Part shown: in pieces, positions 20,101 to 26,753 of the stretch
How positions within the stretch are numbered: position 1 is the stretch's first letter
Layout: every line of letters begins with the position of its first letter
IMG/VR virus record: IMGVR_UViG_3300024243_000075
Coordinates: 1 to 26,753 of that record
Direction: 5' to 3' (one strand)
Length of the DNA stretch: 26,753 nt
Source: a virus
Notes under the pieces: model-generated
What the model was told of the DNA's origin: nothing
The model's input: only the letters and a program-made list of their open reading frames with translations
The model's database searches: none
Program-made: the position numbers and the translations under genes

Positions 20101-21502
20101 TAATCTTACCTATGAAGTCTAGTGGAGATGCTGCCTTAGACTCCAGTACACCTACTTGTGTGGGGACACGCTGCCCAGTAACCATGTCGTCAGTGTAAGT
20201 AACAACCTTAGTTAATGACTGTCCATCAGACAGGTCAACACCCATAGTGAATGATAACCCATCACTGTCTATGATCTCTGCTCTGTCAACAACCTTACCA
20301 CTGCCCTTAAGGTCTGCCTCCCACTCACGGATACCGTCAGCCTTAATGTCCTCAATCTGTTGCCTGGTCAGAGCACCACGTATATGTATGTCCTGATCAA
20401 TATTCTGTAGGTCTTGTACGTCATCAGCAAACTTCTTTGATTGCTCGGTCTCGTCCATGTCTGCCAAGAACCCACTAACATTCGGTTTGTTGTGGTTGTC
20501 TACTTCATCCACTGCTTCTATTGGATGGTGCAGTATCTTAGCATCAACAGCATCTAACCCTATCTTATCCTGTGCAGAAGGGTTATCAATAACTTCCTTA
20601 ACAGATGCAGCAGACACAGCAGGATCATCCTCTGCTACTATTGACACAGAGTTTGCTTCCTTATCTACCATCTTCCTCATACGTAATAGACCCAGGCCTG
20701 CCGTAGCAAGGGACGCTTGGTCAAAGATAGCATCGAAGTGTATGTTATCTCTTGCGACAGGACTGAATACTTTAGTGAGTATGTTCACACTAGTACTATC
20801 CCCATCACTGGCTTTCCATATCTTATCAGCAAGATGAGGGAGTAATCTTAGACGTAGTTCAGCAGGCAGTGTCTGTACGAAGGATGCCACCTTATCTAAC
20901 TGACTACCAAAGTTAAAGATGTTCCCATCAACAAAGTCTGCTATATCCTTACTCTCAGTAGGAGCTACGAATGCCTGTATAGCATCCAGTACCTTACCAT
21001 CAGTGGAGATACCCTCAAGCATTTGTTGTGTGGTTGCATTCAAATAGTCACTAACTGCCCTGTTCTTCTGTTGTGCTATGGTTGCAGGAGACAGGTCTCC
21101 ACTTTGATCTGCCTGGCGTATTCTTGCTAGGTACGGTGCTACTGCATCATTAGGATCAAGTAAAGAGTCCTGTACCGCAGACATAAGTGCAGGAGGTACA
21201 TCACCCCTTGCACCAAATACTTCCAGTAGTCTGGTATTGTATCCAGAAACTATGTTCCTGCCTGCAGTCTCTCTTGTCTCTGCCTGCTTAACTCTCAACC
21301 TTGCCTGATCCATCTGTTCTGCAACAGGAAGCTCAGTACTGAATGTAGACTGTGCCTCTGCAACGACAAGAGATTCCAGTCCGACAGTAAGCATATCACC
21401 CTGCTTCTGTTTAATGTCAGCAGGGCTTGACAATGGCATAACACCAGGGATCTGTAATGGTTCTGTAGATCCGTTTACCGGAACACTTGTCTCAATAGGC
21501 AT
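17165..21502 (-). CDS. Very large internal virion protein, T7 gp15/gp16-like by position, 1445 aa
   Basis: I start at ATG 21502, two bases after the upstream stop. The frame extends 14 codons further up but would then overlap the preceding gene. The protein is long, soluble and mainly helical. It has no single catalytic motif that I recognise, and no transglycosylase signature is seen near its start. Size, place after the gp14-like gene and before the lysozyme-bearing 1033-aa protein, and lack of signal peptide fit an internal core protein ejected into the cell. Helix-rich regions could line a channel across the periplasm. It ends two bases before the next gene's start. Naming as gp15-like or gp16-like is inference from size and order. 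Confidence 0.7.
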   Translation of the reverse strand: MPIETSVPVNGSTEPLQIPGVMPLSSPADIKQKQGDMLTVGLESLVVAEAQSTFSTELPVAEQMDQARLRVKQAETRETAGRNIVSGYNTRLLEVFGARGDVPPALMSAVQDSLLDPNDAVAPYLARIRQADQSGDLSPATIAQQKNRAVSDYLNATTQQMLEGISTDGKVLDAIQAFVAPTESKDIADFVDGNIFNFGSQLDKVASFVQTLPAELRLRLLPHLADKIWKASDGDSTSVNILTKVFSPVARDNIHFDAIFDQASLATAGLGLLRMRKMVDKEANSVSIVAEDDPAVSAASVKEVIDNPSAQDKIGLDAVDAKILHHPIEAVDEVDNHNKPNVSGFLADMDETEQSKKFADDVQDLQNIDQDIHIRGALTRQQIEDIKADGIREWEADLKGSGKVVDRAEIIDSDGLSFTMGVDLSDGQSLTKVVTYTDDMVTGQRVPTQVGVLESKAASPLDFIGKIITGGKENVRTALRLGMQGSMVSDRLVKATNTMLQGMSKKDIKILDEILILGDKNPQVFTRAQLMGVGIDTSKGRVKLNQEGYNRYLQARAMFDLVWDMENITQRRQLQARRMKGINTASDVQHGLGKGGEANSMGAPIDDLESARKQMPESVYTTEGNGGFKTLKDGELDDLYDKGYRLVKLESDMELEDGLNTAWIIAKQGQGIGELPAHVLKYRKGYVPVVRKNDNYYVVRHSSRTVDNAPVAYTSAVRSFESVHDAKAYAKIENAKGGDKYEDIVRDQLTERQSIDKDTMRRGGLFFGSRSSNKIHHVLEGDLAPRIDALEALSRNLGAAGRAYPMALFREQLKAKFLNTYKDLLEDPNKFDSPFKQGFKSRAVIGGEAYRNWVKDVIGVPTPDEEVFSAVVRQTTEWAEGIGRVGMKRVPSGFGGKEYIGKAGAVVRNSLLNLSTKDPYAALRAGAFHPMLGMFNPAQLLIQAQNFSIAASLDPQGVASSFRQFTAMRTALMAPAAMNDAKTLARLADVAGMSPKDFKAMVKEVDSIGIKSSIRANPDYAAAMNGTILDGKYFKSFLDKGIIPFQEGELFSRLYAYSAARREFLKKNKRADGQLSAEDIEDITDRYGDLTLNMLRENRAYWNKGALSLPTQFMSAQAKFLETVLGNRMSGQDKRRIFAGQALLYGSAGVPLGGYISGLMKGEGSFMGINATDENGNPNPEFSNNIAIQLFDQGLSGQIFGGKSDVATRFSLIDGLMQTGKDLVQGNLGELLSFPVATSGSRALDAVTTLGLTLNNAVTTGYDLTYKDALLTARAFSDVASGPRAFMEAIDYVRFKEIRTASGRLVANDPEAWEVLGKAWGMQPMRASQMYDQQEQLHQLTADERGDTDRLRMVVISHIRSGKIDEEQEQRNLAAITTTILNKYKVSVREKIMATVVDQVFPGAQDMTTSEKTLKDILNRLSKLQAPQAQERTMFNNLNTNQGRP

Positions 21503-21503
21503 A

Positions 21504-22001
21504 CTATGTTTCCATTCCGAAGAAGCCACCAGGACTCTTAGCAAATGAGCTTACGTTCTGAGCATTACTGAAGATAGTACCACCCAAGTCAGTCAGGGCT
21601 TTTGCTTCTGATGATGCTACTTGCTGATCAGCAATAGACTGTGCGAAGATATTAGCCTGCCCTCCAAAGGTCTCCAGTGTCTGCTGGAATCCAATGTTAC
21701 TGCCAAGCTGAGTACCTACTCCACCAGCAGCAGTGATACTTGATGATGATTGCAGGGTGCCATCCCCACCACTCTGAGCTATTAACCGCCCCCGCTCTCT
21801 TCTTGCCTGTCTGAATGCAGAACGCCTAGCTCTTGCGCTCTTGACTTCAGCTATCTGCTCCTGCTTTGCATTGAATGCTCGCTGTGCCTTGGCTGTTTTC
21901 TTTGCAGCCTCCTTCTGATCCTGCTGCCCCTTAACCTGCAGAGCAAGACCACCTGCTGCTGTGATACCACCTATCCACGCTGCCGCTGTTGCTGTTACCA
22001 T
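21504..22001 (-). CDS. Internal virion protein, T7 gp14-like by position, 165 aa
   Basis: An ATG at 22001 has AAGGAAAA upstream. A hydrophobic segment (AAAWIGGITAAGGLALQV, residues 6-23) is followed by a long basic and Gln-rich helix (about 25-75) and an Ala/Ser/Gly-rich tail. This fits gp14-type proteins, which are ejected first and form a pore in the outer membrane. Order is also right, just before the two giant virion proteins. Sequence identity to T7 gp14 cannot be judged by eye, so the name rests on layout and features. Confidence 0.65.
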   Translation of the reverse strand: MVTATAAAWIGGITAAGGLALQVKGQQDQKEAAKKTAKAQRAFNAKQEQIAEVKSARARRSAFRQARRERGRLIAQSGGDGTLQSSSSITAAGGVGTQLGSNIGFQQTLETFGGQANIFAQSIADQQVASSEAKALTDLGGTIFSNAQNVSSFAKSPGGFFGMET

Positions 22002-22012
22002 AACTATTTTCC

Positions 22013-22330
22013 TTAGACTGGATTAAGATTGCTGAAGACTGTACCTTCAGTGTCTGGCTGCAGGTCACCCAGTAAAGAAGAAGGGTCTACTTCTGTGAAG
22101 CCGCCAACACCTCCCAACTCTCCTGTTCCTGTTGCCAATGTTCCTGATGAACTTCCTAACGAAGACACCTGGGCAGAGCCTCTCCTATCCCTAAGACCTG
22201 CTCTTGCTTCCCTTGCGTTAGCCTGATCAGCACGTAATGCGTCTCGCTGTGCAGTGAATGCTGCTTGCTGTGCAGCCTTCTTCTCTGCCTTCTTCTGATC
22301 ACCACCAAAGAATTTCTTAACACTACTCAT
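22013..22330 (-). CDS. Small virion-associated protein, 105 aa
   Basis: An ATG at 22330 has an AGGAAG site and overlaps the upstream gene by 8 bases. Residues 1-50 form a Lys, Ala and Gln-rich helix (KKAEKKAAQQAAFTAQRDAL); the rest is Gly/Ser-rich and probably disordered. Its composition resembles that of the gp14-like neighbour (helical, Gln/Ala-rich, RR motif), so it may be an additional core or scaffold-type virion protein. No catalytic motif or membrane span is seen. Function is inferred from place and composition. Confidence 0.6.
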   Translation of the reverse strand: MSSVKKFFGGDQKKAEKKAAQQAAFTAQRDALRADQANAREARAGLRDRRGSAQVSSLGSSSGTLATGTGELGGVGGFTEVDPSSLLGDLQPDTEGTVFSNLNPV

Positions 22331-22781
22331 GATCTATCTTCCTAATGTATGTTGTTTCAAGAGGGGTGTAGCCTACTGCCTTAATCAACCCAGGAAACTC
22401 ATGACCTACTTTATCTGCCAGAGTCATATAGTCACAACCAAAGTTATACTCAGCGAAGGTTATCATGTCTATTGCAACACCTGTCTTCCTATGAAATGGA
22501 GACACATAGATCATGTCACATGTACCAAACTTGACTCCCTTATAGTGATTATGGTCAGCAATTATGTACAGTACGTACCCTGCTATCTTCTGCTTATTAT
22601 CCCTTGCAACAACACATTGGATCACACCAGCAGCGTCAAGTTCCAAGTACTCATCGTACTCAGGATTAAGCATTGTCCCATTACCACGAAGGTAATCATC
22701 TACCTCAGCAGTATGTCTTGCCAGAATAGGCTTAAGCTCTTCAAGGAAGCCAGCTAATGGCTCTACAGATACAGAGATCAT
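22323..22781 (-). CDS. T7 gp13-like GNAT-fold protein, 152 aa
   Basis: The product has the order of a GNAT acetyltransferase: an N-terminal helical region, strands around QCVVARDNKQKIAGYVLYII, then DMIYVSPFHRKTGVAIDMIT, where GNAT proteins bind acetyl-CoA pyrophosphate (usually RxxGxG/A). Here it reads RKTGVA, so the loop is nearly intact. It lies between nozzle and core genes, as gp13 does in T7, and gp13 homologues are known to look like acetyltransferases while being needed for virion assembly. It may therefore be structural and not enzymatic. Its start overlaps the nozzle stop by 4 bases (ATGA). Confidence 0.75.
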   Translation of the reverse strand: MISVSVEPLAGFLEELKPILARHTAEVDDYLRGNGTMLNPEYDEYLELDAAGVIQCVVARDNKQKIAGYVLYIIADHNHYKGVKFGTCDMIYVSPFHRKTGVAIDMITFAEYNFGCDYMTLADKVGHEFPGLIKAVGYTPLETTYIRKIDHE

Positions 22782-25003
22782 GACACCACCGTTAGGTCAA
22801 GGTGCCAACCAAGCAGATGAAGATCTTTACCTGCTGCTGTGTCCATGCGTAAGGATAATGCCCTTCCCTTACCCCTTAACTTATTCCTTGTAACTACCAC
22901 GTCCTGTCCTGTGTCATGGCTATCACCCACTGATGTTGGTATAACGTCTCTCCTGTGTCTGTAGGCTTCAAATACTCTGCTGTGTCTGTTCCCTGTGCTT
23001 GTGTTGTTATAGTCCCACTGTGCCTTACACAGGCACGATGAGGGGTTGTCAGGTACTAATGATACCCCATCAGTGTCTAATTCAAACACTGTCTCTGTCT
23101 TCTGCAGGAACATGTACAGGAATGTTGTTAGCTTCTGCTTAGGTAAGTCACCACCATGAAAGTGCCCTGTGACAAGGAAAGCAGGAGCATCTACACCCAC
23201 ACTGTCCGCACTAAACCAATCAAGGTAGTTTCTGTCCTGCACTATACTGAATGTTATGTCTGCTGTGGTTCCGCTGGGTACTACAGTAAGATACTTAACC
23301 TCAGTAACTTCCCGTCTCTCTACCCTGTTAACCTTAACAACTACTTCCTCACCAGACACAGTTACAGGCACACCGCCCACAGTTATTGGGACATCAGTCT
23401 GGGAGATTACTTCAAATGGGGTTATGACGTAACCTGCAGGATAAGGACTGTCACTTGCCAGTGAACCAAACTTAATGACTGTCCATGCCTTAAGCTCTAG
23501 ATCAAATACCAACTCAGTATCAAACCTAAACCTCCAGTTAAGACCATCATTAGTACCACCACTACTGTACATAAACCGTACTTTACGTGCTACCTTGTCA
23601 TAGATACCCTGTGCAAATCTCTTACCAATGTTATCAATACCCAGATACAATGTCTGGATAGTCTTAGCAACTATGTTACTGCCTGCAAGTAGTCCTGTCT
23701 GACTATCACCCTGGATAGCAAAGATACCTTCCTCTGACCAATAGATAACTTTATCTTCTAACTTAACAATAGAGTCTCTGCCTATAGCACCTGATGTAGT
23801 GATCTGAGATACATTGAATACAAGTGCTGAGAAGATAGCACCAGAGTCACCTGAGATCTGCCATACACCGTTGTCAGCAAAGATTATAAGGATGTCTCTG
23901 ATAGTCACTAGCTTAATGATAGTACCTATCTCAGGTATGGCTATGGTTCCACCATCACTTGCGATAAGGTCACTGATATTCTCTGATGCTGGGTCTGCTT
24001 CCTGCAGGAATTCACCTGCCTTAGAATTAGTTGTCAATGTCTGTGAGAAGAAGATAGTATCATTCCAGATGTACTCATCTACTCCATCCACATCAATGTC
24101 AGACTTAACACCAGCCATGACTACACGTCCAGCAAAGAACTCTACTGTCTCAGGTCTACCATTATCAGATACCACACTCAGTGCGGCAACCTTACTAGTT
24201 CTGTCCCTGATGAATGGGTTTAATACCTGAGAACCTTTAGATGCTGGAGTAGTACCAACTATTGTAGGGTCACTGTTAAGGGTGAAGTCAAATGTAGCAT
24301 CATCCTTACGTGCCAAGGACTGTACGTCAGCATTGGATGGGAATCCTCCGAAGGCAGAGTTGGCTGCAGTTATAGAGGAAGCCTGCCAACCTTGGTTAAG
24401 AAGGTTATAGTTGTGTGCATCACTCAGAGTTGCAGGTCTGTTATCAATAGCAAGACCGTCATCAACACCAAGTATGTCCCGTACTCTGATAGGCACTACT
24501 GAAGTAGTTATAGTATCAAGGGTAGGATTATATTCTATAAGGAATGGCTCAAGCTCAGAGGAGACAACAAAGAATAAGCCACGCCCACTAACACCTTCTA
24601 TAGGAACTACACCTACCTCAACAGTTGCAGGCTTAGCAAAGTCAAGGAGGTTAACAGTAAATGATTTCTTATTACCTGAGATAGAGGCCTGTTCAAGATC
24701 AAAGAACTGTAACTCAGTCCCTATCTGAACAACAGCAAAGTTATTCGATCCATCATTACCTGCATTGTACCAGGCAGTAGTGCCTACAGCACTTGTCTGT
24801 ACTGTGCTCTCAGGGAAACCGCCACTGGTAACAAATGAATCTTCAAAGTCTATACCAAGCCGTCTCTGTCTACTCCCATCCCTGTTCAGTACAAAGTTCT
24901 GTTCATCAATAGAAGCATTCTCAGGGAAGTTGAGTGCTGATGACTCAGTCACTATCCCTTGAACGAATGTATTAAATCCTTTCTCGGAGGCTTGTCTAGG
25001 CAT
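22778..25003 (-). CDS. Tail nozzle protein, T7 gp12-like (tail tubular protein B), 741 aa
   Basis: The start (FNTFVQGIVTESSALNFPENASIDEQNFVL, broken by normal spacing, then RRLGIDFED) is the signature N-terminus of podovirus tail nozzle proteins. The rest is beta-rich, with long strand-turn stretches as expected for the propeller and platform domains. Length (741 aa) is near T7 gp12 (794). Six copies would form the tip of the short tail, below the adaptor encoded at 25804-26553, through which DNA and ejection proteins pass. The ATG at 25003 sits 3 bases after the preceding stop. Confidence 0.88.
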   Translation of the reverse strand: MPRQASEKGFNTFVQGIVTESSALNFPENASIDEQNFVLNRDGSRQRRLGIDFEDSFVTSGGFPESTVQTSAVGTTAWYNAGNDGSNNFAVVQIGTELQFFDLEQASISGNKKSFTVNLLDFAKPATVEVGVVPIEGVSGRGLFFVVSSELEPFLIEYNPTLDTITTSVVPIRVRDILGVDDGLAIDNRPATLSDAHNYNLLNQGWQASSITAANSAFGGFPSNADVQSLARKDDATFDFTLNSDPTIVGTTPASKGSQVLNPFIRDRTSKVAALSVVSDNGRPETVEFFAGRVVMAGVKSDIDVDGVDEYIWNDTIFFSQTLTTNSKAGEFLQEADPASENISDLIASDGGTIAIPEIGTIIKLVTIRDILIIFADNGVWQISGDSGAIFSALVFNVSQITTSGAIGRDSIVKLEDKVIYWSEEGIFAIQGDSQTGLLAGSNIVAKTIQTLYLGIDNIGKRFAQGIYDKVARKVRFMYSSGGTNDGLNWRFRFDTELVFDLELKAWTVIKFGSLASDSPYPAGYVITPFEVISQTDVPITVGGVPVTVSGEEVVVKVNRVERREVTEVKYLTVVPSGTTADITFSIVQDRNYLDWFSADSVGVDAPAFLVTGHFHGGDLPKQKLTTFLYMFLQKTETVFELDTDGVSLVPDNPSSCLCKAQWDYNNTSTGNRHSRVFEAYRHRRDVIPTSVGDSHDTGQDVVVTRNKLRGKGRALSLRMDTAAGKDLHLLGWHLDLTVVS

Positions 25004-25006
25004 GCC

Positions 25007-25231
25007 CTACTTCTTTACAGTCTTAGACTTCTGACTTGCTTGCCATACATCAATAGCTAGTCTGGCCTTATCTTGTGAAGTCCACTTCTGCCCTTTCAAT
25101 GCTGCAGGTAATTCACCACCACCTGCCCACTTGACTGCATGCATAGAACTGTTAGGGACTCTGGTGATAATCATACCCTTGTTATTTGCTGAACCCATAT
25201 CGATCATTACTTTCTCTTCTGAACTAGCCAT
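25007..25231 (-). CDS. Small hypothetical protein of the tail module, 74 aa
   Basis: The ATG at 25231 overlaps the preceding gene's end by 8 bases, and the stop is 3 bases before the nozzle start. The protein has an acidic head, a middle with VKWAGGGELPAALKGQKWT and a Lys-rich tail (QASQKSKTVKK). It has no membrane span and no recognised domain. Its place between the sulfotransferase-like gene and the nozzle suggests a small virion or chaperone role, but this is an inference from place. Confidence 0.65.
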   Translation of the reverse strand: MASSEEKVMIDMGSANNKGMIITRVPNSSMHAVKWAGGGELPAALKGQKWTSQDKARLAIDVWQASQKSKTVKK

Positions 25232-25793
25232 GCTGAGTTATCCTATCTATTAATTGGTTGTAAGTGAGACCCTGTGCCTGTGCTGTTAAGTGCAATGCTC
25301 CGGTAACACTTCTGTTATCTGTCTTTATGACTGTGTCCATGTACCTGTCTGTGTCTACACTGACCCCAGTCAGCTTACCTATATACTTTATTATATCTGG
25401 GTTATGAAGATCACTGAACTTGAATACTGTGTCACAATGTATCTTAGACCAAGCATCCATGTAAATAGTTGCAAAGCCTCTGTAGAACTTTCTTGGATCA
25501 GCTACATTATCAGGAGTATCAAAGCATTTAAGACAGCTATTAACTATGTCCTCCTTACTTCTCCATAACTTGATCAACGGTGCAGTAGGTACAGTAAGAG
25601 GATTAGTATCAACACTGCTTACTGTGAACTGTCTTTTGTACTGTGAATAGTATTCATGTCTGCATCCAAGTACAGTTGACAACCATACCGTCTTAGTCCT
25701 TGGTAGTCCGAGTATGTAGTAGTTGGGCAGATGCTCACATGATCCTCTGTGTGAACTATTATTGCGGTACATGCTGAGAGGCATGTGAGGCAT
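25224..25793 (-). CDS. Sulfotransferase-like P-loop protein, 189 aa
   Basis: An ATG at 25793 has TAGGAGT upstream. Residues 25-40 (YYILGLPRTKTVWLST) match the 5'-phosphosulfate-binding loop of sulfotransferases (GLPRSGTTWL type). Residues 73-90 (LIKLWRSKEDIVNSCLKC) match the 3'-phosphate-binding strand-helix, with R78 and S86. FSDLHNPDIIKYIGKLTGV (127-145) resembles the later conserved EDL...LG region. The order of elements is right, but the protein is shorter than usual (about 250-300) and the loop has Lys where Gly is usual. If active, it would move sulfate from PAPS to an acceptor, perhaps a virion or cell-surface group. It lies between the tail adaptor and nozzle genes. A binding-only role is possible. 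Confidence 0.6.
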   Translation of the reverse strand: MPHMPLSMYRNNSSHRGSCEHLPNYYILGLPRTKTVWLSTVLGCRHEYYSQYKRQFTVSSVDTNPLTVPTAPLIKLWRSKEDIVNSCLKCFDTPDNVADPRKFYRGFATIYMDAWSKIHCDTVFKFSDLHNPDIIKYIGKLTGVSVDTDRYMDTVIKTDNRSVTGALHLTAQAQGLTYNQLIDRITQHG

Positions 25794-25803
25794 AGTAGTA
25801 CTC

Positions 25804-26553
25804 CTACTTCCTTCCGAAATCTGGAGTCTTTAGACCACCACCTGCGATATGTTTCTGTCTTGATAACCATGCCCTCTGCTTACGTGCTGTTAGTTCAGCC
25901 TTCTCATTAACCTGTCCTCTCAACATAACGAAGCATGTAGACTTAGCTGCTGCAAGGTAGTAGGGGAAAGCTTTGGCTGGTAGGTCAGGTACGAATGTAT
26001 CAGTGATAGTGAAGGCAGGTTCAATAACACCATAACCAAGGATCTTACTCTCAAGGATAGTACTATCAAGTGTGTTATCAAAGCTATCAAGTACAAGGTA
26101 CTGGTCATCAAATGAAGTGTAGTATGTTGGTGCCTTGTCATTGTAGATAAGGAGTACTTCATCATCAAAGCCATTGACTGTCTGTACTGTACTGTCTGTA
26201 CTATCTCTGCCCAGGCTCATTCTAAGGAAGTCTTCTGGTTCCATCCATACAAGTTCTTTGTACAGTAATGGATCAGCCACAGCCTCACGGCTATCATAAC
26301 GTAATGTCTCTATCTTAATGACTGACTCATCCATAAGTACATGAGTAGGCTTAAGGGTATCACCAAGACCTGATAAGTCTGTTACCTGGTAGGTAGTAGG
26401 CCATAGTCTGTAGTTGATACATTCAAAGTATGTGTCTCGTAGTATAGATGCTACCTGTGCAGACTCAACAGTATCATCAATGCTATTAACTTCGTCACTG
26501 TCCATGTCTGATAGGATGGACTGAGTCATGGATAAAAGAGTTAGCTTAGGCAT
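25804..26553 (-). CDS. Tail adaptor protein, T7 gp11-like (tail tubular protein A), 249 aa
   Basis: The helical N-terminus (LTLLSMTQSILSDMDSDEVN, then ESAQVASILRDTYFECINY) and the ending (KAFPYYLAAAKSTCFVMLRG, with the helical EKAELTARKQRAWLSRQK) are characteristic of podovirus adaptors. Twelve copies join the portal to the nozzle. Length (249 aa) is larger than T7 gp11 (196), through an acidic beta insertion in the middle (residues about 100-170). It starts five bases after the upstream gene's stop. It would be an early step in tail assembly after DNA packaging. Confidence 0.85.
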   Translation of the reverse strand: MPKLTLLSMTQSILSDMDSDEVNSIDDTVESAQVASILRDTYFECINYRLWPTTYQVTDLSGLGDTLKPTHVLMDESVIKIETLRYDSREAVADPLLYKELVWMEPEDFLRMSLGRDSTDSTVQTVNGFDDEVLLIYNDKAPTYYTSFDDQYLVLDSFDNTLDSTILESKILGYGVIEPAFTITDTFVPDLPAKAFPYYLAAAKSTCFVMLRGQVNEKAELTARKQRAWLSRQKHIAGGGLKTPDFGRK

Positions 26554-26557
26554 ACTG

Positions 26558-26753
26558 CTACACCCCCAGTCTGTGTAGGTTTAGTCCTGCATTAGAAACT
26601 GTCAGTGTTGTGGCTGCGCTGGAAGCTAGGTGTATAGATACCTTCTGTCCTGCAGTCACTGTGATTAGGCCAGACGCAGACATAGTGAGTACGTCAGAAC
26701 CAGTACCATTCTTCTGTACCTGCAATAAGCGTGGGTCTAGGGCTGCATCCAGT
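26558..26753 (-). CDS. C-terminal part of an unidentified virion-type protein
   Basis: A frame open to the window's right edge ends at TAG 26558-26560 on the minus strand, so at least the last 64 residues are visible. They end in GLNLHRLGV and include LQVQKNGTGSDVLTMSASG, LITVTAGQKVSIHLASS, and TTLTVSNAG, which alternate beta strands and turns. This strand-turn pattern suggests a virion surface or tail-associated protein. In T7 the gene before gp11 is the capsid, but these residues are not enough to say whether this is a head or tail protein. Five bases follow before the adaptor start. Confidence 0.6.
   Translation of the reverse strand, partial: LDAALDPRLLQVQKNGTGSDVLTMSASGLITVTAGQKVSIHLASSAATTLTVSNAGLNLHRLGV

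Noticed and set aside
21503-21544. 14-codon upstream extension of the giant virion protein
   Set aside because: It overlaps the end of the gp14-like gene. The ATG at 21502 follows that gene's stop by one base.
22329-22757. 142-aa plus-strand frame over the GNAT-like gene
   Set aside because: It opposes a gene with a family pattern and coupled neighbours, and its product has no recognisable features.

Overview
This window is part of the genome of a lytic, podovirus-type tailed phage, probably one infecting a marine or aquatic Gammaproteobacterium. The evidence is a tightly packed, non-redundant set of T7-like replication genes (TOPRIM primase, ring helicase, family A DNA polymerase, OB-fold ssDNA-binding candidate, 5'-3' exonuclease) together with a T7-like short-tail set (adaptor, nozzle, internal virion proteins). 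Unlike T7, primase and helicase are separate genes, no RNA polymerase is visible, and the replication and structural blocks are convergent. That arrangement recalls the SIO1/VpV262 group (Zobellviridae). This placement is an inference from gene content, not from a search.

Positions 1-13283 are all on the + strand. They begin with small accessory early proteins (3-1523) and continue with primase (1516-2454), helicase (2505-3728), a YdcK-like beta-solenoid protein built from 22 near-identical 18-bp repeats (3728-4465), two tiny genes, and a DNA polymerase interrupted by a 317-residue intein (4767-7766). Next come small genes, a probable SSB, a NUMOD4/HNH homing endonuclease followed by a UUCG-type terminator (9156-9180), the exonuclease, a GIY-YIG nuclease-like gene, a metallophosphoesterase, a second NUMOD4 gene whose HNH core is degenerate, a Cys-rich DUF3310 (T7 gp1.7-like) protein and a dCTP deaminase-like protein.

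Positions 13293-26753 are all on the - strand, so transcription runs from the right end leftward. In transcription order they encode the end of an unidentified protein, the tail adaptor (gp11-like), a sulfotransferase-like protein, a small protein, the tail nozzle (gp12-like), a gp13-like acetyltransferase-fold protein, two small virion-type proteins, two very large internal virion proteins (the second with a C-terminal lysozyme-like domain), a small protein, a holin candidate and a DUF1353-like protein. The two transcription units meet at about 13283-13293 with almost no spacer.

As a system, the + block copies the genome and adjusts nucleotide pools (dCTP deaminase, gp1.7-like protein), while the - block builds the short tail, the ejected internal core and probably lysis functions. 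Four selfish-type elements (intein, two NUMOD4/HNH genes, one GIY-YIG gene) sit in or beside replication genes. The least ordinary items are the repeat protein, the intein, the sulfotransferase-like gene in the tail module, a thrice-used Cys module, and an AT-rich, hairpin-bearing segment inside the primase gene. No tRNA, CRISPR array or integrase is seen, and no gap over 300 bases lacks a gene.
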